NCBI RefSeq assembly: GCF_031885415.1
Contig: NZ_CP116871.1
Coordinates: 2,418,001-2,482,000, forward strand
Source of the DNA: Microbacterium forte
GTDB lineage: Bacteria; Actinomycetota; Actinomycetes; Actinomycetales; Microbacteriaceae
Length of the DNA: 64,000 nucleotides
Reading direction: 5' to 3'
Shown: positions 8,101 to 16,781 of the stretch, piece after piece
Numbering within the stretch: position 1 is the stretch's first letter
Layout: each line of letters opens with the position of its first letter
Made by a program: the position numbers and the translations under genes
The notes under the pieces: generated by a model
What the model was told of the DNA's origin: nothing
What the model saw: only the letters and a program-made list of their open reading frames with translations
The model's database searches: none

Positions 8101-9403
8101 CGTACTTGGCCCGGTTCTGCTCGAGGATCTGATCGGCCTTGGCCGCGGCGTCGTCGAGCGCGGTCTTCGGATCCTTCTTGCCGGTGAGGGCCTCGTTCAG
8201 CGCGAGGGTGATCTGCGCGTTGACCTCGGAGATCCCGGGCGAGACCGTCTCGTAGTGGGCGTACTCCAGCTGCTCCATGAAGGGGGCGAGGTTGGGGTAG
8301 GTCGAGAGCAGCTCCGGGTCTTCGCGCACCGAGTTCGCGGCAGGCAGCTCGCCGGTCTCGGCCCATCCGAGGGAGTTGTCGTTCATCCACTTCACGAAGA
8401 CCGATGCGGCCGCCGTCTCGTTCGCGTCCTGGCCCTTGTTGGCCGGGAACACCCAGTGGGTCGAGCTCGACCACACGGCCTTCTCGTCGCCGATCTGCGG
8501 CACGGGTGCCGGCGCCCAGTCGAGGTCGTCGAAGGCGGTGTTCGTCGTCTGCCAGACGCCGTTCCAGTTGAATGCGGTGTCGCCAGCGATGAGCGCCTTG
8601 ATGTTGCCGTCCTGTGCGACGTTCGCGGGGCTGTACCCCTTGTCGACCATGTCGGTCATCCAGGTGAGGGCCTTCACGCCCGCCTCTGAATTGAACGTGG
8701 CCTCGGTGACGTCGTCGTTGTAGAGGTCTCCACCGAACTGCCAGATCAGGCTCTGGAACTCGAACGTGCCGGTGAAGACGTAGCCGTCGACCCACTCGCC
8801 CTGGACTCCCGCACCCTTCAGCGCGTCGAGTGCGGCCAGATACGACGCCTCGTCGGTGGGGATCTCGCTGATGCCGGCCTTCGCGAGCACCGACTTGTTG
8901 GTGAACAGGCCCAGCGGCGTCACGCTCCACGGCACCGCGTACTGGGTGTCCTGGTAGTTGCCCTTGTCGAAGACGGTGGGCGGGAAGTCCTCCGCCGCAT
9001 ATCCGAGCCCGTCGATGATCTCGCCGGAGTCGAGCAGCAGGTTCTGCGCCGCATACGTGGCCAGGTCGTCTCCGTGCAGCACGGCGACGTCCGGCCCCTT
9101 GCCCGCCTTGATGGCGAGCGGCATCTTCGCCGTGATGTCCGCCCACTCCTGCGGGACGGCCTTCACCGTGATGTTGTCGTGCTCCGCGTTGAACTCCTTG
9201 ATGAGCTCGGGGACGATCTTGGGGGCTGCTCCACCCGTCCAGCCGTGCCAGAAGGTGATCTCGACATCGGGGCCGGTGTACTCCCCGTCGCCGGAGACGC
9301 CGCCCCCACCGGTGCCGGCCGACGCCGCGCACCCTGATGCCGTAATGCCGATGGCGAGTGCGATGCCTGCACCTATCGCTCGGCGAGCCCATGGACTGTT
9401 CAT
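8093..9403 (-). CDS. Extracellular sugar-binding lipoprotein of an ABC importer
   Basis: A 436-residue solute-binding protein of the family-1 type. The signal peptide ends with the lipobox ASGC near residue 24, followed by a Gly/Ser linker. The mature part begins VEITFWHGWTGG, the characteristic first strand of this family. It delivers a captured sugar to the two downstream permeases. The ATG at 9403 has AAAGGAGAG about 7 nt upstream; a longer in-frame start at 9436 lacks this. It is the first gene of the importer operon and is preceded by a TTGACA/TAAATT promoter with a LacI-type operator lying across it. Confidence 0.92.
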   Translation of the reverse strand: MNSPWARRAIGAGIALAIGITASGCAASAGTGGGGVSGDGEYTGPDVEITFWHGWTGGAAPKIVPELIKEFNAEHDNITVKAVPQEWADITAKMPLAIKAGKGPDVAVLHGDDLATYAAQNLLLDSGEIIDGLGYAAEDFPPTVFDKGNYQDTQYAVPWSVTPLGLFTNKSVLAKAGISEIPTDEASYLAALDALKGAGVQGEWVDGYVFTGTFEFQSLIWQFGGDLYNDDVTEATFNSEAGVKALTWMTDMVDKGYSPANVAQDGNIKALIAGDTAFNWNGVWQTTNTAFDDLDWAPAPVPQIGDEKAVWSSSTHWVFPANKGQDANETAAASVFVKWMNDNSLGWAETGELPAANSVREDPELLSTYPNLAPFMEQLEYAHYETVSPGISEVNAQITLALNEALTGKKDPKTALDDAAAKADQILEQNRAKYGD

Positions 9404-9472
9404 GTGATTGCTCTCCTTTGAGTGACTCCGGCGCACCGGAGCGGGATGACCGGATACCCCAGCCGTGTTCGC

Positions 9473-9501
9473 AATTTACAGCGCTGGAATTTTGTTGTCA
9501 A
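9473..9501 (-). promoter_or_regulatory. Sugar-importer promoter with LacI operator
   Basis: Read on the minus strand: TTGACA (9501-9496), a 17-bp spacer, then TAAATT (9478-9473). The palindrome TTTACAGCGCTGGAAT (9475-9490 on the plus strand) covers the spacer and the -10 box, so a bound LacI protein would block transcription. The same word recurs at 10595. Confidence 0.75.
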
Positions 9502-9544
9502 GGTAGTATCGCGGGTGACGACGTAGCGACCAATTGGAGACCGC

Positions 9545-10555
9545 ATGGGTGTGCGCTTGCAGGATGTCGCGGAGCTCGCCGGCGTCTCGATGAAGACCGT
9601 GTCGAATGTGGTGCGCGGATACGAGCACGTGAGCGCATCGACGCGCGAACGCGTGCAGCGCGCGATCGACGAGCTGGACTACCGGCCCAACCTCATGGGC
9701 AGACGCCTCGCGACCGGCCGGACGGGTCTTCTCGCCCTCGCCTTCGCGAACGTCGCCCTTCCGTACTTCGCCGAGCTCTCCCGCGCCGTCTCGGCGGCGG
9801 CCGGCGAGGCAGGCTATCGGGTGCTGCTCGAGGAGACCGACGGAACGTTGGAGGGCGAGCGCGCCGTGCTCACCAGCTCCGAGTCCGGGATGGTCGACGG
9901 CATCCTGTTCCAGCCGTCCACGATGTCGTCGGCCGAGATCTCCCGCCACCGCAGCGACCTGCCGATGGTGATCCTCGGAGAAGGGGCAGCACCCCTCCCC
10001 GTGGATCGCGTCATGATCGACAACTTCGAAGCCGCTCGCACCGCCACGGCGCACCTGGTGTCGCTGGGGAGACGGCGGATCGGCTTCGCCGGCCACGAGA
10101 CGCAGGAGATGTCGTCGACCTCCCTGCAGCGCATCGCTGGCTATCAGCAGGCCCTGGAGGATGCGGGCCTTCGGCCCGACCCCCTCCTCCTCTTCCCCAG
10201 CCGAGAGATCTCGCCGTCCGGAGCGGTCGAGGGCGTCGGCGGCGCGCTCGACGCCGGAGCCGACTTCGACGGGCTCGTCTGCCGCGACGACCTCGCCGCG
10301 ATCGGCGCCCTGCGCGCGCTGCACGAGCGCGGCCGCCGCATTCCCGACGACGTCGCCGTCACCGGCTGGGACGACATCGAGCTGAGCCGGGTGACCTTCC
10401 CGAGCCTCACCACCATCGCTCCCGATCTGCACGAGCTCGCCCGCCGCGCCGTCGAGATGCTCATCGAGCGGATCTCCGGGTTCTCCGAGGCCGGACGCCA
10501 CGAGCTGGTCGGCTACCGGCTGGCCGTCCGCGAGAGCGCGCCGTCCCCTCGGTGA
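9545..10555 (+). CDS. LacI family transcriptional regulator of the sugar-importer locus
   Basis: A 336-residue repressor. The N-terminal HTH starts at residue 4 (LQDVAELAGVSMKTVSNVVR) with the hinge helix near residues 50-58. The rest is a periplasmic-binding-protein-like effector domain ending in the usual TTIAPDLHELARRAVEML region. The ATG follows TTGGAGA. It lies between the minus-strand importer operon and the plus-strand GH2/GH43 genes, and the two TTTACAGCGCTG operators in front of both units are its likely targets. A sugar released from the substrate polymer is the expected inducer; its identity is not visible. Confidence 0.92.
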   Translation: MGVRLQDVAELAGVSMKTVSNVVRGYEHVSASTRERVQRAIDELDYRPNLMGRRLATGRTGLLALAFANVALPYFAELSRAVSAAAGEAGYRVLLEETDGTLEGERAVLTSSESGMVDGILFQPSTMSSAEISRHRSDLPMVILGEGAAPLPVDRVMIDNFEAARTATAHLVSLGRRRIGFAGHETQEMSSTSLQRIAGYQQALEDAGLRPDPLLLFPSREISPSGAVEGVGGALDAGADFDGLVCRDDLAAIGALRALHERGRRIPDDVAVTGWDDIELSRVTFPSLTTIAPDLHELARRAVEMLIERISGFSEAGRHELVGYRLAVRESAPSPR

Positions 10556-10594
10556 TCGGGATGCGTGTCGCACGCGGACTCGGATTCCGCGTGG

Positions 10595-10614
10595 TTTACA
10601 GCGCTGCATAAATC
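10595..10614 (+). promoter_or_regulatory. Second LacI operator, before the GH2 gene
   Basis: TTTACAGCGCTG (10595-10606) repeats the operator found at 9475. TAAATC just after it may serve as a -10 box 4-5 nt before the first in-frame ATG, implying a leaderless or nearly leaderless mRNA. Confidence 0.65.
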
Positions 10615-10618
10615 ATGC

Positions 10619-12469
10619 ATGCTGGACTGCATGCTGAGAATCGATCCGCCACTCCCGCCCATCGCGAGCCAGGGGGACGGAACCTACCCGCGCCCTCAGC
10701 TGGTCCGGAGCGAGTGGAGCGACCTGACCGGCCGCTGGGGCTTCGCCGTCGACGACGACGACCGTGGCATCCGCGAGCAGTGGTTCGCCAATCCCTCCTT
10801 CGACGCGTCGATCGTGGTGCCCTTCCCGCCCGAGTCGTCGGCGTCGGGAATCGGTGACCCCCGTCCGCACACGGCGCTGTGGTACCACCGCGCCCTCACG
10901 CACGACGAGGTGCTGGCCGCCGGCCATGGTGACGGGCGCCGACTGATCCTCCGCTTCGGGGCAGTCGACTACCGCGCCATCGTCTGGGTCGACGGGCAGC
11001 GAGTCGGCTCACACGAGGGCGGGCACACGCCGTTCGCAGTCGACATCACCGACGCTCTCGAGCGAGACGGCGGGGGCCATGTCGTGGTGCGGGTCGAGGA
11101 CCGGGCGACGGATGTCGCCCAGCCCCGCGGCAAGCAGGACTGGCGTGACGAGCCCCATGCGATCTGGTACCACCGGACGAGCGGAATCTGGCAGCCCGTC
11201 TGGCTCGAATCCGTACCCGCCGGCCCGGCGATCGAGTGGATCCACTGGCGCGCGGATCTGCCGTCAGGACGCGTGCACGCGCGCATCGGTCTGACCACCA
11301 CGCCGGCATCCGAGTGCGTGGTCGACGTCGAACTGCGTCATGGTGACACCCTGCTGGCACGCGCCTCGACTCTCGCTCGCGAATCCGAGATCGAGATCGA
11401 CATCCCGATTCCGAGCCAGGCGAACGGACAAGCGTACGAAGAGCTGGTGTGGTCGCCGGAGAACCCGCGGCTCATCGACGCCGTCATCCGGACATCGGAT
11501 GACGGGGCACCCCTGGACACCGTGTCGTCGTACCTCGGGCTTCGTTCGACGAGCGTCGATCGGCGCTGCTTCCTGCTCAACGACAAGCCGCGGTTCGTCC
11601 GTTCCGTCCTCAGTCAGGGATATTGGCCGGACACCCATCTCGCCGCCCCGTCGGCGCACGCCCTGCGCCAAGAGGTGGAGCTCATCAAGGAACTCGGGTT
11701 CAACGCCGCCCGGGTGCACCAGAAGTTCGAGGATCCGCGTTTCCTCTTCTGGGCCGACCGGCTCGGGCTCATGATCTGGGCAGAGGCGCCCGCCGTCTTC
11801 TCCTTCACACCGACGGCCGTCGAGCGCACGGTGCGCGAGTGGCTGGAGGTCGTCCACCGCGACGTCTCGCATCCCTCCATCGTCACCTGGGTGCCGCTGA
11901 ACGAGAGCTGGGGCGTGCAGCACATCGCGCACGACAGCCGCATGCTGCACCACGCTCTGGCGCTCGTGCACCTGACGAAAGCCCTCGACCCGACTCGCCC
12001 TGTCGTATCGAACGACGGGTGGGAGCAGGCCGAGACCGACATCGTGGCCATCCACGACTACGAGGGCGACGGCGAGGTGATGGGCGCCCGATACAAGGAC
12101 CGCGCCGCTGTCGACGAGATGATCACCGGCGTCGGGCCCGCGGGCAGACGACTCGTGCTCACAGGCGAGGTCGACGACGCGCCGGTGATGCTCACGGAGT
12201 TCGGCGGCATCTCGTTCGACGTGCACCGCACCGACCATGCCTGGGGCTATACGAGCGCCAGCTCCGACAGCGACTTCCGTGACCGACTGAGCTCGCTGAT
12301 GGCCGGCATCCACGACAGCACCGCCCTCGCCGGGTACTGCTACACGCAGCTCACCGACACCCTGCAGGAGACCAACGGCCTCGTCGGCGCCGACCGGGTC
12401 CCCAAGCTCCCCGTGGACGAGCTACGCGCGATCATGGTCGGTCCGAGAGGATCCCAGCCGTGGGAGTGA
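10619..12469 (+). CDS. Glycoside hydrolase family 2 (beta-galactosidase/glucuronidase type)
   Basis: A 616-residue enzyme with the GH2 order: N-terminal jelly-roll sugar-binding domain with WYHR and YRAIVWVDGQRVG segments, an immunoglobulin-like domain, then the catalytic barrel. The acid/base Glu sits in VPLNESWG near residue 429 and the nucleophile Glu in MLTEFGG near 525. GH2 members cleave beta-galactosides, beta-glucuronides or related bonds; the exact one is not clear. No signal peptide is seen, so it acts on imported oligosaccharides. The start is 10619 or the in-frame ATG at 10631. It overlaps the next GH43 gene by a few bases and is probably under the LacI operator just upstream. Confidence 0.88.
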   Translation: MLDCMLRIDPPLPPIASQGDGTYPRPQLVRSEWSDLTGRWGFAVDDDDRGIREQWFANPSFDASIVVPFPPESSASGIGDPRPHTALWYHRALTHDEVLAAGHGDGRRLILRFGAVDYRAIVWVDGQRVGSHEGGHTPFAVDITDALERDGGGHVVVRVEDRATDVAQPRGKQDWRDEPHAIWYHRTSGIWQPVWLESVPAGPAIEWIHWRADLPSGRVHARIGLTTTPASECVVDVELRHGDTLLARASTLARESEIEIDIPIPSQANGQAYEELVWSPENPRLIDAVIRTSDDGAPLDTVSSYLGLRSTSVDRRCFLLNDKPRFVRSVLSQGYWPDTHLAAPSAHALRQEVELIKELGFNAARVHQKFEDPRFLFWADRLGLMIWAEAPAVFSFTPTAVERTVREWLEVVHRDVSHPSIVTWVPLNESWGVQHIAHDSRMLHHALALVHLTKALDPTRPVVSNDGWEQAETDIVAIHDYEGDGEVMGARYKDRAAVDEMITGVGPAGRRLVLTGEVDDAPVMLTEFGGISFDVHRTDHAWGYTSASSDSDFRDRLSSLMAGIHDSTALAGYCYTQLTDTLQETNGLVGADRVPKLPVDELRAIMVGPRGSQPWE

Positions 12470-13419
12470 GCGTCCGGGGGCGGGCCGGCGGTGCCGGGCA
12501 TCGCCCCGTGCATCCCGGCTACTTCGCCGACCCCTTCGTGCTGCGTCTGCCCGACGACACCTACGCGGCGTACGGGACCAACCCGACGGCGAGGTCGACC
12601 GAGGAGGTCTTCGAGGTCCTGCTCTCACACGATCTCGAGACGTGGCGCAGTGCCGGTCTGGCACTGATGCGGCTCGACTCCGAGATGGGAGACGAGTACT
12701 GGGCCCCGGAGGTCTGCTTCCGCGACGGCTCGTGGTGGATGTACTACTCCGTCGGGCACGGCATCAGCGGTCATCATCTGCGCGTCGCCCGCGCGGCCGA
12801 GCCGACGGGTCCATTCCACGATCTGGGTGTCGATCTCACCCCTCACGAGACCTTCGCGATCGATCCGCACCCGTTCCAAGACGCGGACGGGGAGTGGTAC
12901 CTGTACTTCGCGCGGGACGTGCTCGATGCGGAGCGACCCGGCACGCATCTCGCTGTCGCCCGCCTGCCCGCGCCGGCGCAGCTCGCCGACACGCAGGCCG
13001 TGCTCGAGCCCTACGCCGATTGGCAGATCTACGAAAGAGAACGCCCGATGTACGGCGGGACGTTCGACTGGCACACGCTCGAAGGACCCGCGGTGGTGCG
13101 CAGGCAGGGCGGGTACTGGATGACGTTCTCCGGCGGCGCATGGACGGGCCCCGGCTACGCGGTGTCCTGGGCGTCGTCAGCGAGTCCGCTCGGCCCGTGG
13201 GTCGCCGCACCGCCGACGGCGCCTCCCCTTCTCTCGTCGGGTGCCTCGCTGATCGGCCCCGGCCACAACTCGCTCGTCGTCGGGCCCGACGGGGGCGACC
13301 GCATCGCGTTCCACGCATGGAATGCGGATCACTCCGAGCGACAGATGCACGTCGCGTCGATCGACTTCAGGTCCGAGGAGCCGGCGCTGCTCGCGACCAC
13401 CCCCGACAGCGGCGCCTGA
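12460..13419 (+). CDS. Cytoplasmic glycoside hydrolase family 43
   Basis: A 319-residue GH43 enzyme without a signal peptide. The catalytic base Asp is in YFADPFVLRL near residue 25, the modulating Asp in AIDPHPFQD near 136 and the acid Glu in LEGPAVVRR near 208. It is expected to remove arabinose or xylose residues from imported oligosaccharides, working with the GH2 enzyme. The start is GTG at 12460 or the in-frame GTG at 12466, which would give a 4-bp GTGA overlap with the GH2 stop; either way the genes are coupled. It differs clearly from the extracellular GH43 lipoprotein at 5286. Confidence 0.88.
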   Translation: MGVSVRGRAGGAGHRPVHPGYFADPFVLRLPDDTYAAYGTNPTARSTEEVFEVLLSHDLETWRSAGLALMRLDSEMGDEYWAPEVCFRDGSWWMYYSVGHGISGHHLRVARAAEPTGPFHDLGVDLTPHETFAIDPHPFQDADGEWYLYFARDVLDAERPGTHLAVARLPAPAQLADTQAVLEPYADWQIYERERPMYGGTFDWHTLEGPAVVRRQGGYWMTFSGGAWTGPGYAVSWASSASPLGPWVAAPPTAPPLLSSGASLIGPGHNSLVVGPDGGDRIAFHAWNADHSERQMHVASIDFRSEEPALLATTPDSGA

Positions 13420-13466
13420 CCCACGGCGGGATTCACCGGACCGGGATCAGCCCGCGGCGAGCGCGG

Positions 13467-15830
13467 TCACGAACCGGTGCGCGAGACCGTCACCTGGATG
13501 CTCTTCATCAGCGGCTGGTCGCTCTGCACGCTGAAGTCCTTGCGTCCGATCAGCACGTTCATCTCGGGCATGTAGCCGGCGGCGCTGCCGCGCGGCAGGT
13601 CGTAGGGCACGGCACGGAACGCGGTCAGCATCCGCGTCGATCCGTCCTTCGAGGTCGACACGATGTCGACGAGGTCGCCCTCGACGAGACCGCGGTCGCG
13701 CATGTCGTCCTCATGCAGGAACACGAGCTCTCGCAGGTTCTTCACGCCCCGGTAGCGGTCGTCATTCGAGTAGATCGTGGTGTTCCACTGATCATGCGAG
13801 CGCATGGTCTGCAGCACCAGGGTCTCGGACGACTCGGGGATGACGTTCGGCAGCGGCGCGTGCGAGAACTCGGCACGACCCGACGGGGTCTCGAACACCC
13901 GCTCCCGCGCCGGCTGGGGGATCCGGAACCCGTGCCTGTCGCGGATCAGCTCGTTGAACCCCTCGAACCCGGGCAGCACCTTCGCCATCACATCGCGGAT
14001 GTTGTCGTAGTCGCCGACATACCAATCCCAGGGCGTGGCCGTGTGGGGCAGCGTCGCCTTGGCCATCCCGGCGATGATCGCCGGCTCCGACCTCAGATAC
14101 GCGGATGCCGGCTGCTTGCGCCCCATCGAGAGGTGCACCATGCTCATCGCATCCTCGACCGTGACGCCCTGCGGGCCCTGAGCCTGCTGGTCGCGCTCGG
14201 TGCGACCGAGGCAGGGCAGGATCAGCGCCTTCTCGCCGTGCACGAGGTGACTGCGGTTGAGCTTGGTGCTCACCTGCACGGTCAGGCGGCACTTCTCGAG
14301 CCCCTGCGCCGTGAACGGGGTGTCGGGAGCCGCGAGCACGAAGTTGCCGCCCATGCCGACGAACACCTTCACGCGTCCGTCATGCATGGCCTCGATCGTC
14401 CGCACGGTGTCGAGTCCCGGATGCCGCGGCGGATCGATGCGGCAGGCGTCGGCGAGACGGTCGAGCCAGGCGTCCGTGGGGTGGTGGTCGATTCCGCACG
14501 TACGGTTGCCCTGCACGTTGCTGTGCCCGCGGATGGGTGAGGGGCCGGCGCCTTTGCGCCCGATGTTGCCGCGCAGGAACAGCAGGTTGACGATCTCGCG
14601 CACGGTGTCGACGCCGTGCTCGTGCTGGCTCACGCCGAGGCACCAGCTGATGATCGTGCGCTCCGACGCCAGGTAGACCGCGGCCGCCTGTCGGATCTGC
14701 TCTTCGCTGAGGCCCGACTGCGCGACCAGGTCGTCCCATGAGGTGGCGTCGACCAGCGCGCGGTACGCCTCGACCCCGTTCGTGAGGGTGCTGAGGAACC
14801 CGGTGTCGAGCACCGACGGGTCGGTGGCGGCGGCCTCGAAGACGACCTTCGACATGCCCCTGATGAGAGCGAGGTCGCCTCCAGGACGCACCTGCAGGTT
14901 CATGGTGCTCGTGCCCGTGGCCTTGAACCGCGCCATGTCGACGAAGTCGTGCGGCACGATGGTGCGGGTGGCGGCAGCCTCGACGAGCGGGTTGACGTGC
15001 ACGACCTGGGCGCCGCGCGTCACGGCATCCGCCAGCGCGGTGAGCATGCGCGGAGCATTGGAGGCCGCGTTCACGCCGAGCACGAAGAGCGCGTCGCAGT
15101 CGTCCCAGTCGTGAAGGTCGACCGTGCCCTTGCCGGTGGCGATCGACGCTTTGAGCGCGCGACCGGAGGCCTCGTGGCACATGTTCGAGCAGTCGGGCAG
15201 GTTGTTCGTGCCGTACTCGCGCACCATCAGCTGGTAGAGGAACGTGGCCTCGTTGCTGAGCCGCCCGGAGGTGTAGAACGACGCCTCATCGGGGCTGTCC
15301 AGCGCCTGCAGCTCGTCGCCGACGAGCGCGAACGCGTCGTCCCACGAGATCGGCACGTAGTGATCAGTCGCCGCGTCGTAGACCATCGGCTCGGTCAGGC
15401 GCCCCTGGTCTTCGAGATCGAAGTCGGGCCAGGTCGCGAGCTCCGTGACGGTGTGCTCGGCGAAGAACCGACGATCCACCCGCTTGCGCGTCATCTCCCA
15501 GGTGACGTGCTTGATGCCGTTCTCGCAGATGTCGAGCTTCAGATTGCCGGGGTCGTCCGGCCACGCGCATCCGGGGCAGTCGTAGCCCGAGACCGGGTGG
15601 TTCATCTGCAGCATCGCGAGGGGACCGGCGATCGGCTCGCTCTCCCTCAGCACGACTCGACCCACCGACACCGCCGCGCCCCAGCCGGCGGCGGGGTGAC
15701 CGTACGGCTTGCGCGACCAGGGCCGATCGGTGCGCGGACCGTAGCCGCCCTGACGCGGCTCGGCGGGCATCAGCCCGAAGGCCGTTCCGGCGGTTCCCGC
15801 GGTTCCGGCTGTTCCCCGGTCATCGAGCAT
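13467..15830 (-). CDS. YdeP-type molybdopterin oxidoreductase (formate dehydrogenase alpha-like)
   Basis: A 787-residue cytoplasmic protein of the FdhF/YdeP branch of the DMSO-reductase superfamily. Near residue 82 it has CPGCAWP and then a later Cys in DICENG, the reduced iron-sulfur ligand pattern of YdeP proteins. Molybdopterin-binding segments follow, including FVLGVNAASN and GHSNVQGNRTCG, and the C-terminal cofactor-binding domain includes LVEGDLVDIVS. The physiological substrate of this group is uncertain. The stop of fdhD and this start overlap by 11 bp, so both are one operon. The first 20 residues contain a Gly-Thr-Ala tandem repeat from a GGTTCCGGC-type DNA repeat; an internal Met near 21 could be the true start. 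Confidence 0.85.
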   Translation of the reverse strand: MLDDRGTAGTAGTAGTAFGLMPAEPRQGGYGPRTDRPWSRKPYGHPAAGWGAAVSVGRVVLRESEPIAGPLAMLQMNHPVSGYDCPGCAWPDDPGNLKLDICENGIKHVTWEMTRKRVDRRFFAEHTVTELATWPDFDLEDQGRLTEPMVYDAATDHYVPISWDDAFALVGDELQALDSPDEASFYTSGRLSNEATFLYQLMVREYGTNNLPDCSNMCHEASGRALKASIATGKGTVDLHDWDDCDALFVLGVNAASNAPRMLTALADAVTRGAQVVHVNPLVEAAATRTIVPHDFVDMARFKATGTSTMNLQVRPGGDLALIRGMSKVVFEAAATDPSVLDTGFLSTLTNGVEAYRALVDATSWDDLVAQSGLSEEQIRQAAAVYLASERTIISWCLGVSQHEHGVDTVREIVNLLFLRGNIGRKGAGPSPIRGHSNVQGNRTCGIDHHPTDAWLDRLADACRIDPPRHPGLDTVRTIEAMHDGRVKVFVGMGGNFVLAAPDTPFTAQGLEKCRLTVQVSTKLNRSHLVHGEKALILPCLGRTERDQQAQGPQGVTVEDAMSMVHLSMGRKQPASAYLRSEPAIIAGMAKATLPHTATPWDWYVGDYDNIRDVMAKVLPGFEGFNELIRDRHGFRIPQPARERVFETPSGRAEFSHAPLPNVIPESSETLVLQTMRSHDQWNTTIYSNDDRYRGVKNLRELVFLHEDDMRDRGLVEGDLVDIVSTSKDGSTRMLTAFRAVPYDLPRGSAAGYMPEMNVLIGRKDFSVQSDQPLMKSIQVTVSRTGS

Positions 15831-16704
15831 GCTGTGCCCCTTCTTCGGCGTAAGCAGACGACGCGTGGCCGTCGATGCGCACCCGATGCGCGTGCGAGTA
15901 GATGTTCATCGATCGTCCGCGGACGAATCCGGCGAGCGTCACCCCTGACTCCTCGGCGAGCTCCGCTGCCAGAGACGAGGGCGCCGAGACGGCACTGAGC
16001 ACAGGGATTCCGGCCATCGCGGCCTTCTGCACGAGCTCGAAGCTGGCCCGACCGGAGACCTGGAGGATCTGCCGGCGCAGTGGCAGCCGGTCGTTCAGCA
16101 GCGCCCAGCCGACGACCTTGTCGACCGCGTTGTGACGCCCGACGTCTTCGCGCAGCACGAGCAGTTCACCGGAGTCGGCGTCGAACAACGCCGCTGCGTG
16201 CAGACCGCCCGTCTTGTCGAATGCTGCCTGCTCCGCACGCAGTCGATCCGGAAGCGCGGCGATCTGCTCGGCATCGACCTGCACGTCATCCTGGTCGACC
16301 GGATGGCGAGACACCGTGCGCACCGCGTCGATGCTGGCCTTGCCGCAGACGCCGCACGAACTGGTGGTGTAGAAGCGTCGGGCAGCATCGGGGTCGGGAA
16401 GCGCCACGCCGCGAGCCAGGCTGATGTCGAGGACGTTGTACGTGTTCTCCTGGCCACCCGTACCCGGGCCGCCGCAGTGGATCGCCGAGTGGAGCTCGGC
16501 GCCGTCGGCGATGATCCCCTCGGACACGAGGAACCCGGCAGCCAGCTCGACGTCGTGCCCTGGAGTGCGCATCGTGACAGCGAGCGGCGAGCCCGCGACG
16601 CGGATCTCCAGCGGCTCCTCGACGGCCAGCGTGTCGGCGCGACGGCTCGCACCCTCGCCGAGGGTGAGCTTCAGAATCGGTCTCCGCGTCGTGATCCGCC
16701 CCAC
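15820..16704 (-). CDS. fdhD: Formate dehydrogenase accessory sulfurtransferase FdhD
   Basis: A 294-residue protein with the FdhD signature: EEPLEIRVAG near residue 29, GFLVSEGI near 57 and the conserved sulfur-carrying cysteine pair SSCGVCGK near residue 115. FdhD transfers sulfur from a cysteine desulfurase to the bis-MGD molybdenum cofactor, which activates formate-dehydrogenase-type enzymes. Its place immediately before, and overlapping, the molybdopterin oxidoreductase gene fits that role exactly. It is divergent from the VWA lipoprotein gene, with 77 bp between their starts. Confidence 0.95.
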   Translation of the reverse strand: MGRITTRRPILKLTLGEGASRRADTLAVEEPLEIRVAGSPLAVTMRTPGHDVELAAGFLVSEGIIADGAELHSAIHCGGPGTGGQENTYNVLDISLARGVALPDPDAARRFYTTSSCGVCGKASIDAVRTVSRHPVDQDDVQVDAEQIAALPDRLRAEQAAFDKTGGLHAAALFDADSGELLVLREDVGRHNAVDKVVGWALLNDRLPLRRQILQVSGRASFELVQKAAMAGIPVLSAVSAPSSLAAELAEESGVTLAGFVRGRSMNIYSHAHRVRIDGHASSAYAEEGAQHAR

Positions 16705-16769
16705 ACCAGCGAGCGTACTCCGCGGTCACGGGATCGGATCGATACGTCATCGGGAGGCCGATACCTGGG

Positions 16770-16775
16770 TACCCT
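16770..16775 (+). promoter_or_regulatory. -10 box (TACCCT) for a leaderless mRNA
   Basis: TACCCT ends 6 nt before the ATG at 16782, matching the leaderless pattern seen elsewhere in the window. Confidence 0.5.
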
Positions 16776-16781
16776 AAGCCC

